Assembly: GCA_029204225.1 (NCBI GenBank)
Contig: CM055106.1
Coordinates: 1,231,612 to 1,295,611, forward strand
DNA length: 64,000 bases
Reading direction: 5' to 3'
Source: Diphasiastrum complanatum
Lineage: Eukaryota > Streptophyta > Lycopodiopsida > Lycopodiales > Lycopodiaceae
In this document: piece by piece, positions 20,481 through 32,347 of the stretch
Position numbering within the stretch: position 1 is the first letter of the stretch
Layout of the letters: every line of letters begins with the position of its first letter
Notes under the pieces: model-generated
Told to the model about the DNA's origin: nothing
What the model saw: the letters and a program-made list of their open reading frames with translations, nothing else
The model's database searches: none
Translations under genes and position numbers: made by a program

Positions 20481-21745
20481 ATTAGGTTCTCACTAAGCTC
20501 AACTTTACACAGAATCAAAAATAGTCGAACTACTTCAAGTACGGCTATATCAACCTTCCGGTTGATCTTAATCTCCGAAGTTGAGTTAAGGATTAAAGGG
20601 TAACCATTCCTATTTTGTTTTACATTTGAATGTCAAAGTATTTGAAGAACATCGAAGACCTGGCCATCTTCGATGACTTTGTCCAAAATGTCAATCAAAC
20701 ATCTTCCCAAAAAGTGCGAAGTATCCGAGAAACCAATTTACTTCAACGAGCGACAAGTCCAACTACTTCCGAAATATGCGAAGCTTGTGACGAAGGTTGC
20801 AAAGTCGTTGAAATACACGATCAAATTATGCAAGGAATGCGACAAACTCGTCCACCTCAACACCTTCGAGTCATCTATCTGATGTACACATTGTACAAAT
20901 GTCGTTGTACATCAAATATATGTAAAGTACATCTAAGTACGTAGTTAAACTAAACTAGTCTTGTAATTATATATTAGTTAACTATTTTTGTGACAACAAG
21001 AACATTATGTATAGATACATTTCCAGCTCTCATTTATCCGTGTGCAATAGAGCGAAAGATTTAGCATCCAAGTTACGCCCCACTTTTCAGGCCGTAACCA
21101 TTTGTTGCTCTTGCTCCATATATTGAGCTAATGCTCTTATGACAAGCATTGTGTAATATTGAAGCAACAACTTTTTCATCTGTGTCTAACCTAGATGTAT
21201 GCATGATTACACTTTCTATTACTTTTAGGATTTTCAAAAACATAATTATGTAAAGTGAAATTTGAAAAAATTAAGAGTTATTTTTGGTCCCCTAGAACGT
21301 TAATAACATTTGAATTGACGTTCCACCAGCCTAAACTGGCCAAATAGGTTGCCCACTGGGCTTCATTGGTGGGCCCGGCGGGGTTCGACGGTCTCCATTT
21401 ACTTGCCTAGTGGGCCCGACAGGCTTGGATCTGAAGCCCAAATGGATGTTTCTTTCTCTTGGATGTTTCTCGTTGTTTATTGTTAATCTAAGCAAGATTA
21501 GAGCTAGCAAAAGAGTGATTAACTTTTGTTTGGCCATATATTTCTTTTGGACCTTAATTTGTATTTAGAAAGTGTTTAGGGTTTAGAAAATATGGTTTTG
21601 GAAACTCTATTATTGTCACCTTCATGACTTGAATAGTTGTTTTTCTTGATGATATTTAGAAACGATGTGCATTGTTGGGTAATTATCTCTATGTTTGGGA
21701 TTAATTGGCTCTGAATTTCAGATCAATAGTGCATGATTTCACGAT
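20481..21745. other. Stretch without recognisable gene
   Basis: Two overlapping short plus frames at 20630-20944 are Cys-rich but match no domain I can defend. A GGTGGGCCCGGCGGG / AGTGGGCCCGACAGG pair near 21370 and 21408 is the only local repeat noticed. Confidence 0.35.
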
Positions 21746-21749
21746 TATG

Positions 21750-22180
21750 AACTCGCTTCCCCAATGGCTACTAATTGATCACGGATCTCCTTAACCTTCA
21801 ATAAGTGATCGACAATGGTTGCACCATCATCCATTCATAATGTGTGCAGCTTTGTCTTTAGAAAAAGCACTTGAAATGTGTTTGTGGTTTCAAACAATGC
21901 CTTCAACGTATCACATGCTTCTTTCGGTCCTTCCGAATCCGAATGTAGGAAATAATTGCAATTCTAATTGATAAGTTGATGACATTCTGTGCTTTTTGTT
22001 TTCTCCTGTCAAATGCTCTTCTTCAATCACTGGCCTTGTCTCTTCACCTGTGACGATGTCCCATAGCTCATTTTCCATCAAAATGTTCTTCAGTTTGAAT
22101 TTCCAAACTGCATAGTTGTCGGCTCTGTCCAATTTGCTTGACTCACTGAGGACGCTCTCGCTTAGAGTTGCCATAACTGC
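21750..22180 (-). pseudogene. Copia gag relic (UBN2-type)
   Basis: On minus the gag opens with MATLSESVLSESSKLDRADN, YAVWKFKLKNILMENELWDI and VTGEE. After a frame change and a gap it continues as KEACDTLKALFETTNTFQVL, FLKTKLHTL, stop, then MDDGATIVDHLLKVKEIRDQ. This is the expected copia gag order. Everything downstream (knuckle, pol) is missing. No LTR can be tied to it with confidence. Confidence 0.7.
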
Positions 22181-24744
22181 ACTTATATGAGTCCGGATCG
22201 CAAAAAGGACTACAAAAATAGAAATTTTTTTACAAAATTGACAAATGACATCGTTGGCTACTGTCCAATCCAAACTATGGATTGAAAGTTATGTCAAATT
22301 GAAGATTTTGGCCTTAAAATGGCTCATAACTATTCTTAAGCCTGAAAAATGGCAATTATTACCAAATTGTCACTTTTGAAAATTTCTTCCATCGCGCACA
22401 GATCTTTGATTTCGGAGATTTTTATATCATGCGTAGCCCTTTGTACCAGCATAGCTCCTGTCTAATCAGATCCAGAAAATAGTCTCTCCAGCTAGGTCAA
22501 ATCATAACTTTGTTTTTTACTTTTCTGCAAAAACACCAAGTGGACAAAGCCCTCAGAAAGAATGGGTCAGTCTCAAAGATTAGAGGCACCTGTGGGACCC
22601 TTCAATCTGTAATAAAATTTGAAGAAAAGATTTCTCAGTTGATCTGAACTGTTGATCTGGGACTCATGGACGGTCCAGATTCATTTGACTTTTCTTTACT
22701 GCCACGTGACAACCAGTATTCGCATGCATTTAGTCCTCAGCTATTGGAAAACACTTAGATACACTAAGTTTTAGAATGGTTCAATGCGCGACCCCCTTGG
22801 TAGCGCATTTCAGGCACAAATCTGGCGTTTCAGAATGTTCCCTCGTGTTTCGAGACGTGTTTCAAAGCTGCTATCGACGTTTCAGGTCGTACTAGAGGCA
22901 TTTGGTGAGCAATACAATGACAGAGGAGTAGAAAGTCCATTTCCAAAGATAGCTTACTCTTTCTCTCTCATAAAAAGTATAAAAACATGTAATCCCAATA
23001 ACAATCAGATCCAAGTATTAATAAATCCTAAGAAAGCATAAGAGATGGAGGAGAAGTGATAGAGAGCAAGGACATTCATAGATACATTTCACAAGAGAAC
23101 CAATCTGCTTTATTGAAATGAAGATGTGTACATGTATAGGAAACTTGTGTTGGTCTCTTTTTATAGTGGAGAGGAGGACCCTGGCCCCAAAATCCTATTG
23201 GTCCATTTCTGCCTCCCTAACTATTCAAATTTTAAAAAGAGTGGGACCCATCCAAATTGGAGGGAACCCAACTTTATTCACTAACTTGACATTTGGGCCT
23301 TGCGACATTAAAAGTCCCGCAAAAAGGCCTAAAGTCCTTTATTGACTTTCTAATTATCAAATAACTACATGATCATCGGGTTGGACTTACACACGCAGGG
23401 TGCCAAATCCCTCTCACTTATCAACTAGGGTTAGAGTTGCCTTGGGATCTGCAAACCCTCCAACAAGTGCTTATAAGATCATTGACATGGTATCAGAACT
23501 CGATACTCCTACGTGCCTTGGTGAAGATTTGGCTTAAAAAGGTTTAGCCTCCAAGTTGTTTTGGCATTTAATATCCAAATTTTGGGTGAGGCCCTTTTTC
23601 AACCCCTATTTTTAGTAGGTGCCTTCGTTTTTCTTTGGGTACCTCTTTGGGTTCTACTACTCATTGGTGCACTATCTTGGTGTTATCTTGCAATTCTATG
23701 TGTAGAATGATCATTTATTGCTATTTTCAGTTCCACACATGTGAAATACAGTAGGGTACTGTAATTTTACGGACAAAAAACATATTTTATGTTTTGGTTC
23801 GTGTTTGATCAATATCTCTTAGAGTTTGCATCTCATTTTGTATGTAGATGTTGGTTTTTCTACATTGGCAGGATTGTTGGTTTGCTCCTTATTGTAACCA
23901 AAGATTTGGGACTTGGATTGGATCAAAATCCTTCACACTCACCAGCAATGGAACTCAACAATGCACTCTTCCAACTACACCATCCCTCTCAAAATTAGCA
24001 TCACTTCCAACATCACTAATGCACATTGCAAACATCGAACTTCAAGCACTATACAAAGCAACTAACATCAATGTAATACTAACCTTGAGCAGAAATGGAA
24101 CTAAACCACAAAATGGAACTAAACCACAAGCTCTCTCAAACAAACAAACTCACACTCCAAAGGACTCTCAACCAACATGACTTCCAACTCAAATGACTCC
24201 TAACTAACTCTCAATATAATGACACTCTCAATGAACATGGCATTCTACTATCACATCACACTCATCAACTCCAACTATCACCATCAACTCACTATTACAT
24301 TATTAGCCAACTATCTTCCAACTATATCTTAACACAAAGAGTAACCTCCTTTTATAGTAAATCCCAAGTGTCTCCCTTCAAAATGAGGCTTTGCCAATTT
24401 TCATGCCCTTCAAGCCCTCTTTGCCATTTGTCCTCAACCCATTTGATAGTACACCTAGTGGCCTCCATAAGAGAGTGTGGGAGTGGTGCATTCAAGGCCC
24501 TCTTCCAAAACTAGCCAAAATGCCATTTTTGTCAAAGGCTAGGGAGGCCATTCAAGTTTCCTCTTTTGTACACCCTAGAAGTCCAAAATGTCAATGGCTT
24601 TGTCTTTGTTGTATGCTTGAGAGAATTGGTTCTTACTCCTTCCTTTCTGCTTGCTTTTGACAAAGAGGACTTTGTCACTTCCACCATGTTCAAGTTTGTT
24701 CATCCTGGAGAGTTTATAGCTTTGTCTAGATTCTTCAAAATAGG
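22181..24744. other. Non-coding stretch with LTR-like remnants
   Basis: No credible coding sequence. It has TATA-like CCACTATAAAAAGAG on minus near 23156-23170 and ACTATAAAAGGAGG on minus near 24347-24360, and a plus-strand PBS-like site at 23488. There is also a short palindrome TACAGTA...TACTGTA at 23751-23767. These suggest two or more decayed LTRs whose borders I cannot fix. Confidence 0.4.
23488..23499 (+). promoter_or_regulatory. Candidate tRNA-Met primer-binding site
   Basis: TGGTATCAGAAC preceded by TTATAAGATCATTGACA, a typical copia LTR end (CA then PBS). It differs at one position from TGGTATCAGAGC. No gag follows, so it is a remnant. Confidence 0.5.
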
Positions 24745-25285
24745 AAATCGTTGGAGAGTTTATAGATTAGGTAATTCATCCTTAATAGCAAAAGACTGAA
24801 CAAGATTATCATAGTCATCTCTCAAGCCATTCAGTATGACTTGAACCAGCTCAACTTGGTTAATGGTAACACCAACACAGGAAAGCTCTCTATGTAAATC
24901 TTTAACTCTCAGAACATAGTTAGATGCACTCTCTTGACTTCTTTGGAAACTTTGGAAAATCTGATTCCTAAGAGTGAGTATTCTAGAAGTATCCTTTGCT
25001 TCATAGATGGTCTTTAGTGCATCCCAAGCTTCTTTGGCTGTAGTGCAAGATCCTATCTCTCTCAAAATTTCATTAGATACATTCATCTTAATGTAGAGCC
25101 ATTCTAGCTCTCTTCTTATATTTAGGAATTTCAACCTGTGCTTGAGGCTCCTCCTCAACACCAAGCACAATATCCATAACATCCTGGAGAGTCAAAACAA
25201 ACTCCATTTTTAACTTCCAAATTGAGTAATTAGAAGTGTTTAGTCTTTCACTGGCTTCTAGAAGATATCCTTCCTGAGATGCCAT
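24745..25285 (-). pseudogene. Copia gag relic
   Basis: Minus strand from MASQEGYLLEASERLNTSNY, SIWKLKMEFVLTLQDVMDIV, then after a frameshift near 25110 IKMNVSNEILREIGSCTTAK, EAWDALKTIYEAKDTSRILT and VQVILNGLRDDYDNLVQSFA. It is a close relative of the gag at 45.8 kb (NVANELLREVGDCTSAQDAW). The frame is cut at about 24745, before the zinc knuckle. The PBS and LTR at 26043-26460 probably belong to it. Confidence 0.82.
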
Positions 25286-26042
25286 TATAATGAAGACTTC
25301 TTAGTTATTGGATTGAAATATGTTTGAGCTTGTTCCTATCAGACTTAGAGTTGCTGCTCTCTTTCACTATAGGTATTTTTAAGGTTGAACTACCTTCCTA
25401 TGTGAAACACTTGCAACTATATATGATATGAATCTCAAATATTCAACAAGACAAGTTATATAGATCAGACACAAAAAGTGGTTTGTGACACTTTGGTTGG
25501 TTTGAATCCTACTTTTGTCACATGTGAAATGCTTTAAAAGAAAACACTATTGACACTCAAAAGGCTCAAAGGGTGTTCAAATACTTCAAACTCAGTCTTC
25601 ATCTATAGTTTCTTGTGTTGGATGCTCAAAATAATGAATTCAAGACAAAGTATAATTGAATCAAATCAAAATGCTGTCACTCGGATTTTGGACCTATCCC
25701 TATCCTCTTTAAGGGCTTATAACTCTTGCTAGACACATCAGATTGATCTGGTTTTAATTTTTATGGAAAGTGCAGATCAAATGCTTTCCATCAAGCTATA
25801 ACACTGCTATCTTTGGATCTACAAGTAAGGAGAACAAAGGGACTGAAAAACTCTGATTTTCACACGTGCGAAATTCCAGAATTCTGTACTACCTCAATTT
25901 AGGTCTAAAAATTCAGTTCAAGTCCGATTTGATCCAAATACACTTTAGAGAAAGGTTAGAAAAAGTCCAAAACTACTTTTTTGCTTGATTTAGCTCTCAA
26001 TTTCTTGTACAGTCAGAGTTGTTAGCATGCAAAGCTTAATGT
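25286..26042 (-). other. 5' leader of the copia relic
   Basis: About 750 bp of AT-rich non-coding DNA between the gag start and the PBS at 26043, similar in length to the ~800-bp leader of the element at 45.9-46.7 kb. Confidence 0.55.
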
Positions 26043-26055
26043 GGCTCTGATACCA
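26043..26055 (-). promoter_or_regulatory. Primer-binding site of the copia relic
   Basis: Plus strand GGCTCTGATACCA, i.e. TGGTATCAGAGCC on minus, an exact initiator tRNA-Met site directly inside the LTR that starts at 26056. Confidence 0.85.
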
Positions 26056-26460
26056 TGACAAAATTTCCAGAATTCACATGTGTGGAGAATGTCCACAAGA
26101 GTGACTGATCTTAATTAAGCTTTGTGATTGGCACTATAACCTGATTGATCAACAAAATCTAGTTCAGAAGAAATGGCTAATCCACAATCTAGCATGTTAA
26201 TCAACAGAATATAATAGCAATGAATCAAAGAATTAATAAAAATACAAGATTTCAGTGTATGAGCATTAGTCTCAACACGAATTAGAGAGAGAGAGAGAGA
26301 GAGAGAGAGCTAGAGAGATAACAAGCAATATTTGTTTAGATCCAAAATGGCATGAGATAGCTACAAAAATTTGGTTCTTCATCATTGATTGTGTGGTGAG
26401 CTACACATATTTATGGAGATTGAGGTGAGTCTTGTGCTTTGTCTAAGTCACATTCATCAT
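26056..26460 (-). repeat. 5' LTR fragment of the copia relic
   Basis: Starts TGACAAAATTTCCAG right after the PBS. It contains the CACATGTG palindrome also found in other LTRs here, and a GA microsatellite. It is lost near 26460, where gypsy RNase H sequence on minus begins, so the LTR is truncated and its far border is approximate. Confidence 0.65.
26284..26309. repeat. (GA)n microsatellite
   Basis: About 13 GA units inside the LTR fragment. Confidence 0.9.
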
Positions 26461-26464
26461 TTTT

Positions 26465-27608
26465 CTGACTTAAACTCCAATTGCGAATGACAAAACATCA
26501 ACATAAATATGAAATGTCCTTACCCAATCAGGAGGTCTCAAAATTGGGGCGTTCAAGAGTTTTTGCTTCAGCAACTCAAATGATTGTTGACATTCAGCAG
26601 ATCATTCATAAAAAATGTCTTTCTTCAACAACGTGTTAGTGGTGCAGCAATAGATGCGTAGTCTTGAATGAACCTTATATAGTAACCAACGTGACTAAGA
26701 GATTCTCTCAGTTCTTGCAGGTTTGTTGGCTCTTTTAAGTTCTTTATAATCTCAACCTTATCTTTATCGACTTCAATTCCTCTCTTCGATATTCTATGTC
26801 CATGTACTATTCCTTCTAGCATATCAAAATAACACTTCTCAAGATGAAGACAAAGTGAAGTCTCTCTGCATCTTTGCAATGTTTTCCATAGTTTAGACGG
26901 ATAAGTGGATTTTGAGCTGTAAATGCAGAAGACATCCATAAAAATTTCTAGGAACACACGTAGATATTTTTGAATAATAAAAATCATCATTCTTTGGAAT
27001 GTGGCTGGTGCATTACATAGTCCAAACGACATCTTTTGATAGGCATAAGTTTTCTAATCAGTTGTAAACATTGTTTTGGACTAGTCCTCTTCTTGGATAG
27101 ATACCTACTTATAGCCAAAGAATCCATCAAGGAAGCTATATCTTTCGTTTCTGACAACCTAGTCAAGAATCATATTAGTAAAGGGTAAAGGATGATGATC
27201 CTTGTGAGTCTTAACATTAAGCTTCCGATAGTCTTGATAAAGGATCTTTCCAGTCTTTTTTTCGGAACAACCACTATAGGCGGAACCCATTCATTGTTGA
27301 ATACTGGATAAATAATTCCAGATTTTAAATATTTATCAAGTTCAGCTTTCACGAGCACTGAATAGTCTATATTGGCGTTGACGTATCAGTACCGCTCCTT
27401 CTTTCAAGTCAATTTGGTGTTGCCCAAATTTCTTGTTAATGTCTTTTAAATCTTCCATAGTCCAGGCAAAAACATCATGATATTCGGTGAGGAGGTCCGA
27501 ATACTGTTGTTTCTCCTTGTCGGATAAAACTTTGGAGATTATCAAGGATTTGTCGTATATGACCTCGATAAGGATGGTACTATTTGGGTCAATCATATCG
27601 ACAGTCAT
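26465..27608 (-). pseudogene. Gypsy reverse transcriptase and RNase H start, relic
   Basis: Minus strand, N to C: DKEKQQYSDLLTEYHDVFAW (27342-27635 frame), then LDKYLKSGIIYPVFNNEWVP and IVVVPKK, then SFGLCNAPATFQRMM, HGHRISKRGIEVDKDKVEII and SLSHVGYYIRFIQDYASIAA. The RNase H start is NAPILRPPDWVRTFHIYVDV near 26490-26560. The catalytic YxDD is damaged (EIFMDVFCIY, second Asp lost), and several frameshifts occur. It ends close to 27608, where a plus-strand zinc-knuckle fragment begins. Confidence 0.85.
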
Positions 27609-27725
27609 TGTTATAACTATGGTGCACAAGGCCATTATTCACCCGATTGCCTAGAGCCTCACCGACCAATCGGCTATGTACCTTTATGTTCAAATTGCTC
27701 AGGAGAAGGACATTTAGCTACCATA
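27609..27725 (+). pseudogene. Double zinc-knuckle fragment
   Basis: Plus strand reads CYNYGAQGHYSPDC (second Cys is Tyr) and, 13 residues later, CSNCSGEGHLA, cut before the last Cys. The layout of two knuckles with a Pro-rich linker resembles gag ends. It is opposite in direction to the adjacent gypsy RT, so it comes from another element. Confidence 0.55.
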
Positions 27726-28129
27726 ACAAAGATTTTGTGAAATCTTCCTCAGAGAACGTGATTAGAGGTTGAATAAATCACACCAATATCAGCATTTTAA
27801 TCATGCCTGAATCTGATCTATGTACTAATAGAGAAGTTCTATAATGATAAAATTATGCGTGCAAAAATATGGGTGCAAAAACTGAAAATATATGCGCGAA
27901 TGTGATAGACAATTAGATCATCAGATAAATGACCAAAACTTTGATCTAGAAAAATAAATTTTTAGAATTCTGAGTCTGAATCAATATACATTTCTTGCTG
28001 TCTTGTGGTATCTGTCTTACAAAGAGTACGTAAGTGCACAAGTGCATAAGTAAATAAGTTAGTCTGAGTCTAAGTCTAAGCTTGAATCTGAGAGTGTGTC
28101 TTATTACTATAAGTGCACATATATTCATA
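27726..28129. other. Stretch without recognisable gene
   Basis: AT-rich, low-complexity AAGT/CTAAG repeats near 28028-28085. Nothing else seen. Confidence 0.4.
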
Positions 28130-28393
28130 TGGTCCAGAGAAAGCCTATAACAAACTTTCCTTTCCACAACAAAAACTTGTCAACTTATTAGGTCCAAAGT
28201 TCGCCAGTCTCCTCGTGTGAGTATGGCTAGGTCACCTTGAATTTGCCCCCATTTTGATCAACTTTCATTCAAAACGAACAAAAAGCCTTTCCCACACTTT
28301 GCTTCCCATCTGCTAGGATTATGGCTCGATCCAACTTGTTGCCAATCTCTGAAGAGGATCCTAGTCTTTTTCCCTTTGAGGAAAAACCCAACT

Positions 28394-28886
28394 GATACTG
28401 GATATCACCCATGCTCAGTGAGTTTCAGTTCCGAAGGTGGCCGTCCCAAAATGAAGACCAACCGCTATAGAGGATCTCCCCTGAAATTGCCCTTTCCAAC
28501 TTTTGACTTCCTGCTTGTGTCTGGTGGGCGTTGTCGCTAACCCAAGAAATAGGCTAGCCATCCATCCTTTGCAAACATTGAGTCATTTCGTTGTCGTTCA
28601 CGTGCGAGTACTTGAACTGCAAATCCGCCGCACAGATTCTGGATATCGCCCATGCTCAGTGAGTTTCAGTTCCGAAGGTGGCCGTCCCAAAATGAAGGCC
28701 AACTGCTCCATAGAAGATCTCCCCTGAAATGGCCCTTTCCAACTTTTGACTTCCTGCTTGCGTCTGGTGGGCGTTGTCGCAAATGAAACTAACCCAAGAA
28801 ACAGGCCAGCCATCCATCCTTTGCAAACATTGAGTCGTGTCATTGTCGTTCACGTGTGAGTACTTGAACTGCAAATCCGCCCCACA
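28394..28886 (+). repeat. Tandem duplication inside repeat A
   Basis: Two diverged units of about 241-252 bp. Each begins GATWCTGGATATC(A/G)CCCATGC and includes TCAGTTCCGAAGGTGGCC and GTTGTCGTTCACGTG. The second has nine extra bases (AAATGAAAC). The same pair occurs in copy B at 34507-34999. Confidence 0.85.
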
Positions 28887-29304
28887 GATTCTGTAGTCCT
28901 CTTTGTTTGATGGTATCAGCCTTCAAAAGAAAAGGTTCCTTCTCGAGCATCGCAAGCAATCATGCAAACCAGGCAAAGCACGAGTATTCAAAGAAAGGCC
29001 TTTGTCACCAGTTAATAAGGTTCTCGGGTTTCACGAAAGCGATATCAAATCTACGCTTTTCCCAGACAAAGATATATTTTCAAGTTATGTAATTTTTCAG
29101 TACAAAGAGCTGAGCCTCCGACTTGTGGTGTGCCAGCTTCAATGTTAATAAAAAGTGGCCAGTAAATTGAGTATTGTGCCAAGTAGCTTAAATGTATAGT
29201 TATTTTAATTGGGAGACACCTTTACTTTAATCTGACATCTGATGAGGACATCAGATTTTATAAAGGTGGGGTGGATGTTGTAAAGCTACCTTTACAAGCT
29301 TTAC

Positions 29305-29425
29305 TTCCAGCGCCATCGGCGCCAGCTATGTCCCCGGCGCCAGCAGCGCCCCTGCCGCTCCCGGCGCCAACGGCACCGGCGCCGCTCCCGGCTCCACTGT
29401 GACTAGAATCCAGCCGGCGCCAAGT
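29305..29425. repeat. GC-rich GGCGCC cluster
   Basis: A stretch dominated by imperfect GGCGCC, CCGGCGCC and GCTCCCGG units, in strong contrast to the AT-rich surroundings. Read in frame it would give only Ala/Gly/Pro/Ser repeats, so it is unlikely to be coding. Copy B has the same at 35418-35538. Confidence 0.7.
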
Positions 29426-29651
29426 TCCTATGGCTGAAAATCTTTGATCGGTTCTAGGGAGTCCAGAGAGCTCAGATCGATGTGCAATCACCTCACACAA
29501 TCTAGGCATGATTAAAGGAAGCCTGGGGATCAATAAAATCTAGAGAGAGAAAATGACTTTCTAGAAAGAGAAAATCCTAGAGAGAGAAAAATGTGCTTAA
29601 CCAGCTTGGGTAGAGTGCTTGGTATGAGGGGGGGTGCCGAATCACACCAAT

Positions 29652-30311
29652 GACTTTGATGATCAAGAGGAAGATGAAGAGATTGGGCTTCAACAACACA
29701 AAAGGAAAGGTGACAATTTGGAGCTAGTCAAGAGCATCAAAGGAGAGGTAATTGGCAAAGATGTTATGGATCTGTTTTTGCAGCTTATTGAAGACTCAAG
29801 TAAGGTCAAAGGAGCAGCAAGGAAGTGTTTTTCAAGTTTACTTTACTTTTTTGTTCTCATGTTTGAGCTATTTCATGTGGATGTGTGCAAATTGTCAAGA
29901 TATGGACAAACTAGCTACATTGTCTTGCAATATCTTATTGTTGGAGTTGTACTAGCATTCTTGGCTAGTTTTGCTGATGGAAATGAAGCCATTGGAGGTT
30001 CATTATGTCACTCATTCATGGCCAAGTCATCAAGTGTTGATGATATCTTGTGGCAAGATGGAGATGGAGGCTCATTCATGGAGTTTTATGGTGGAGACAT
30101 ATCAAGAAAGGAAAAAGTTGGAGGAGACAAGCAAGCAAATGGCCATCACTCACATTTATTGTTTGGTTGTTATAATTTTTCAGAAAGTTCAAAGTTTGAA
30201 ACATGGAGGAATCTTTTCATTCACATTCTATTTGGTTCATGTTCTAGTTATATCTTGATGTGTAAAATTGATGTAAGAAATAGTGAAGCATCCATTGATT
30301 TTTGGGTCTAG
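29652..30311 (+). other. Unidentified open frame between repeat A and the copia relic
   Basis: The plus frame runs open for about 220 codons. It has an acidic start (DDQEEDEEIGLQQHKRKGDN), a lysine-rich stretch (VKSIKGEVIGKDVMDLF) and hydrophobic central parts that read like translated non-coding DNA. Its first codons lie inside repeat A. The first ~55 residues after 29652 look the most protein-like; the rest may be chance. No family recognised. Confidence 0.25.
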
Positions 30312-30350
30312 ATTCAAATTTGAACTTTGGGTACATTGAATCTAGACCCA
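30303..30350. repeat. Perfect 15-bp inverted repeat
   Basis: TGGGTCTAGATTCAA (30303-30317) and TTGAATCTAGACCCA (30336-30350) with an 18-bp loop, just upstream of the copia zinc knuckle. It could form a hairpin. No terminator or element-end context. Confidence 0.75.
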
Positions 30351-30439
30351 GAAATAGTAGGGTTTACATTTTGGAGAAAAAGCCAAGTGGCCAAATAGGA
30401 TTAGAGATCGAGATGGTGAAGAGGATGAAACATCTCATC

Positions 30440-32347
30440 CCTCTAACTCAAAAACCAGAAGAAAGTGAAGTGCTTCTTCTGTGGCAAAATGGGGCACTAT
30501 GCCTCTAATTGCTTTAAGAAGAAAAACCAAGTCAAGCAAGCTAATCTCTCCAAAGAGATTGAAGAAGATTCTGTTGCAAGTGATGGAGAAGGATCACTTA
30601 TGGTGTCCAGTTTTTCTTCATCACCTTTCAAGAAAGATGGAGCTTGGTACATAGACAGTTGAGCCTCTTCACATATGTGCTGTTCAAAAGAGTCATTTGA
30701 CTCAATCTTACCTTTCAAAGGACTCAAGAGATCTATTTACACAGCTAATGATCATGAGTGTCCAATAGAAGGAATTGGCAACATTCCGTTGAAACTTGCT
30801 TCTTCAAAAGTTCTTTCACTTTCTAATGTTCTTTTCATTCCAAAATTTACAAAGAACTTAATTAGTGTGGGAAATTTGCTTGATAATGGTTGTGATGTAA
30901 AGTTCAACTCCAATACTTGTTTTATCAAGAGAAAAGAAGAGATCCTTGCTGATGGAACTAGATGTGCTGAAAATTTTAAGCTGAATTATTATGAGAATGC
31001 AAACCTTTGTGAAGTTGCTTTGTTATCTAAGGAGGAGCTGTGGCATAGAAGGTTGAGACATCCTAACTTTACATCTATGTCTTCTATGGTTAAGAAGGAG
31101 AAGGCTATTGGTCTTCCAAAATCTCTTATTAAAGATTTCAAGCCTTGTGGGCTTGTGCCATTGCAAAGTCACACCAAAAGCCATATCGGAAGTCTTTTAT
31201 AAAGACTACTTATCCATTGGAACTCATACATTCAGATGTACATTTTTCCTCTTCTAAAAGTATTGGTAGTGCAACATGTTTTGTCACCTTTATTGATGTA
31301 TCTACTTTCTTCAAAGGATATGGTTTTTTATCACTTCCTTATCTTCAAAGATTATGTAGAAAAACAATTTTCTTGCAAAGTTAAAGCTTTAAGATGCAAT
31401 GGAGGAGGTGAATATATCTCCAACAAGTTTCATAATTATTGTGAAGGTGAAGGAATAAAGAGAAAATTCTCTTGTGCCTATTATCCATCCCAAAATGGAG
31501 TAGCTGAGAGGAAAAACAGATCTTTATGTGAATGTGCTAAAGCAATTCGAGTAGCAGCTTCTTTGCCTATTGAATATTGGGGTGAACATATAGATTGTGC
31601 AAACTATTTGTGCAATAGATTACCTCACAATGCTCTTGCTGGAAAAACACCTTTTGAAGTCTTGTTTCAGAAAAAACCTAAGGTAGATCACCTTAGAGTT
31701 TTTAGTTGTACTTGCTTTGTTAATATGCCCTTGGAAACAAGGAAAAAAGATGATCCTAATTATGTTAAAGGGATCATGGTTGGATATGCATCCAACAAGA
31801 AAGCTTACAGGATCTATGTTCCCTCTACCTCAACTACAATTAAGAGTAGAGATGTGATATTCCATGAAGATCAAAAATACATTCTTGAGAAGGCCGAGTT
31901 CAAAGATTCTCACAAAGATACTCCAATCATCACCCTTGAAGATCATCATGGAGAGATGGGGCGAGATTTGACGAGGAGTCACCTCAAATTTTTTCACCAA
32001 GGAGATCTCAAAGAGAAAGATCTGAGCCTAGAAGGCTTACCTATGAAGATAGAGGAAAGCAAGTGGAAATCAACTCCACTAATTGTGCCTATTTTATTTC
32101 TCATGAGGAGCTGAAGGATGTATATGATGCTATCAACTCAAAGGAATAGTACCTTGCCATGAAGGAAGAATATGATGCTTTGATGGCCAATAATACATGG
32201 GAGCTTGTGGATCTTCCATCCAACAAGCATACCATTGGTTGCAAATGGGTTTTTCAAGTCAAGTATAATCAAGATGGCACAATCAACAAGTACAAGGCTA
32301 GGATTTGTGCTAAAGGCTTTGATCAAGTATATGGACTTGATTATGAG
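30440..32347 (+). pseudogene. Ty1/copia relic: zinc knuckle, protease, integrase, RT start
   Basis: Plus strand. The knuckle is CFFCGKMGHYASNC near 30471. The protease site reads AWYIDS-stop-ASSHM near 30645-30678: the Gly codon of Asp-Ser-Gly is replaced by TGA. GAG-pre-integrase is LWHRRLRHPNFTSMSSM. The integrase core has LIHSDVHFSS, then LRCNGGGEYISNKFHNYCEG and NGVAERKNRSLCECAK. The RT start is MKEEYDALMANNTWELVDLP and IGCKWVFQVKYNQDGTINKY, cut at 32347 before the palm by an LTR. It is a close relative of the copia at 41-47 kb. Frameshifts occur near 31150 and 31385. Confidence 0.88.

Larger units (their letters stand above)
28130..29651 (+). repeat. 1.52-kb direct repeat, copy A
   Basis: Matches 34243-35764 with a constant offset of 6113 bp. 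By eye only one substitution was seen (TTTCCCACAC here, TTTCCAACAC there). It runs from TGGTCCAGAGAAAGCC to GCCGAATCACACCAAT. It contains a 241-bp tandem duplication, a nested palindrome around ATCTGATGAGGACATCAGAT near 29237-29256, and a GC-rich GGCGCC cluster. The ends TG...CA are LTR-like, but no PBS or polypurine tract flanks it and flanking bases give no TSD. So it is either an LTR of an unknown element or a duplicated segment. Confidence 0.85.

Noticed and set aside
20630-20944. Cys-rich small frames reminiscent of a B-box finger (CKECDKLVH)
   Set aside because: The Cys/His pattern is incomplete and split between two frames, with no CCT domain or other support.
23156-23170. TATA box on minus (CCACTATAAAAAGAG) as proof of an LTR
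   Set aside because: No TG...CA borders or second copy could be fixed around it, and the nearby PBS points the other way; kept only as a hint.
28503-29148. Several 60-80-codon frames in repeat A and its identical copy B
   Set aside because: They cross the tandem-duplication borders and match no family; identity between A and B reflects recent duplication and not selection.
29258-29533. Gly/Ala-rich 91-codon frame on minus (also 35371-35646)
   Set aside because: Translation of GGCGCC simple repeats; no domain or start context.
29634-30311. Possible host exon with acidic/lysine-rich start
   Set aside because: Its first codons lie in repeat A and the rest has no domain, splice context or codon pattern that I can defend as a host gene.
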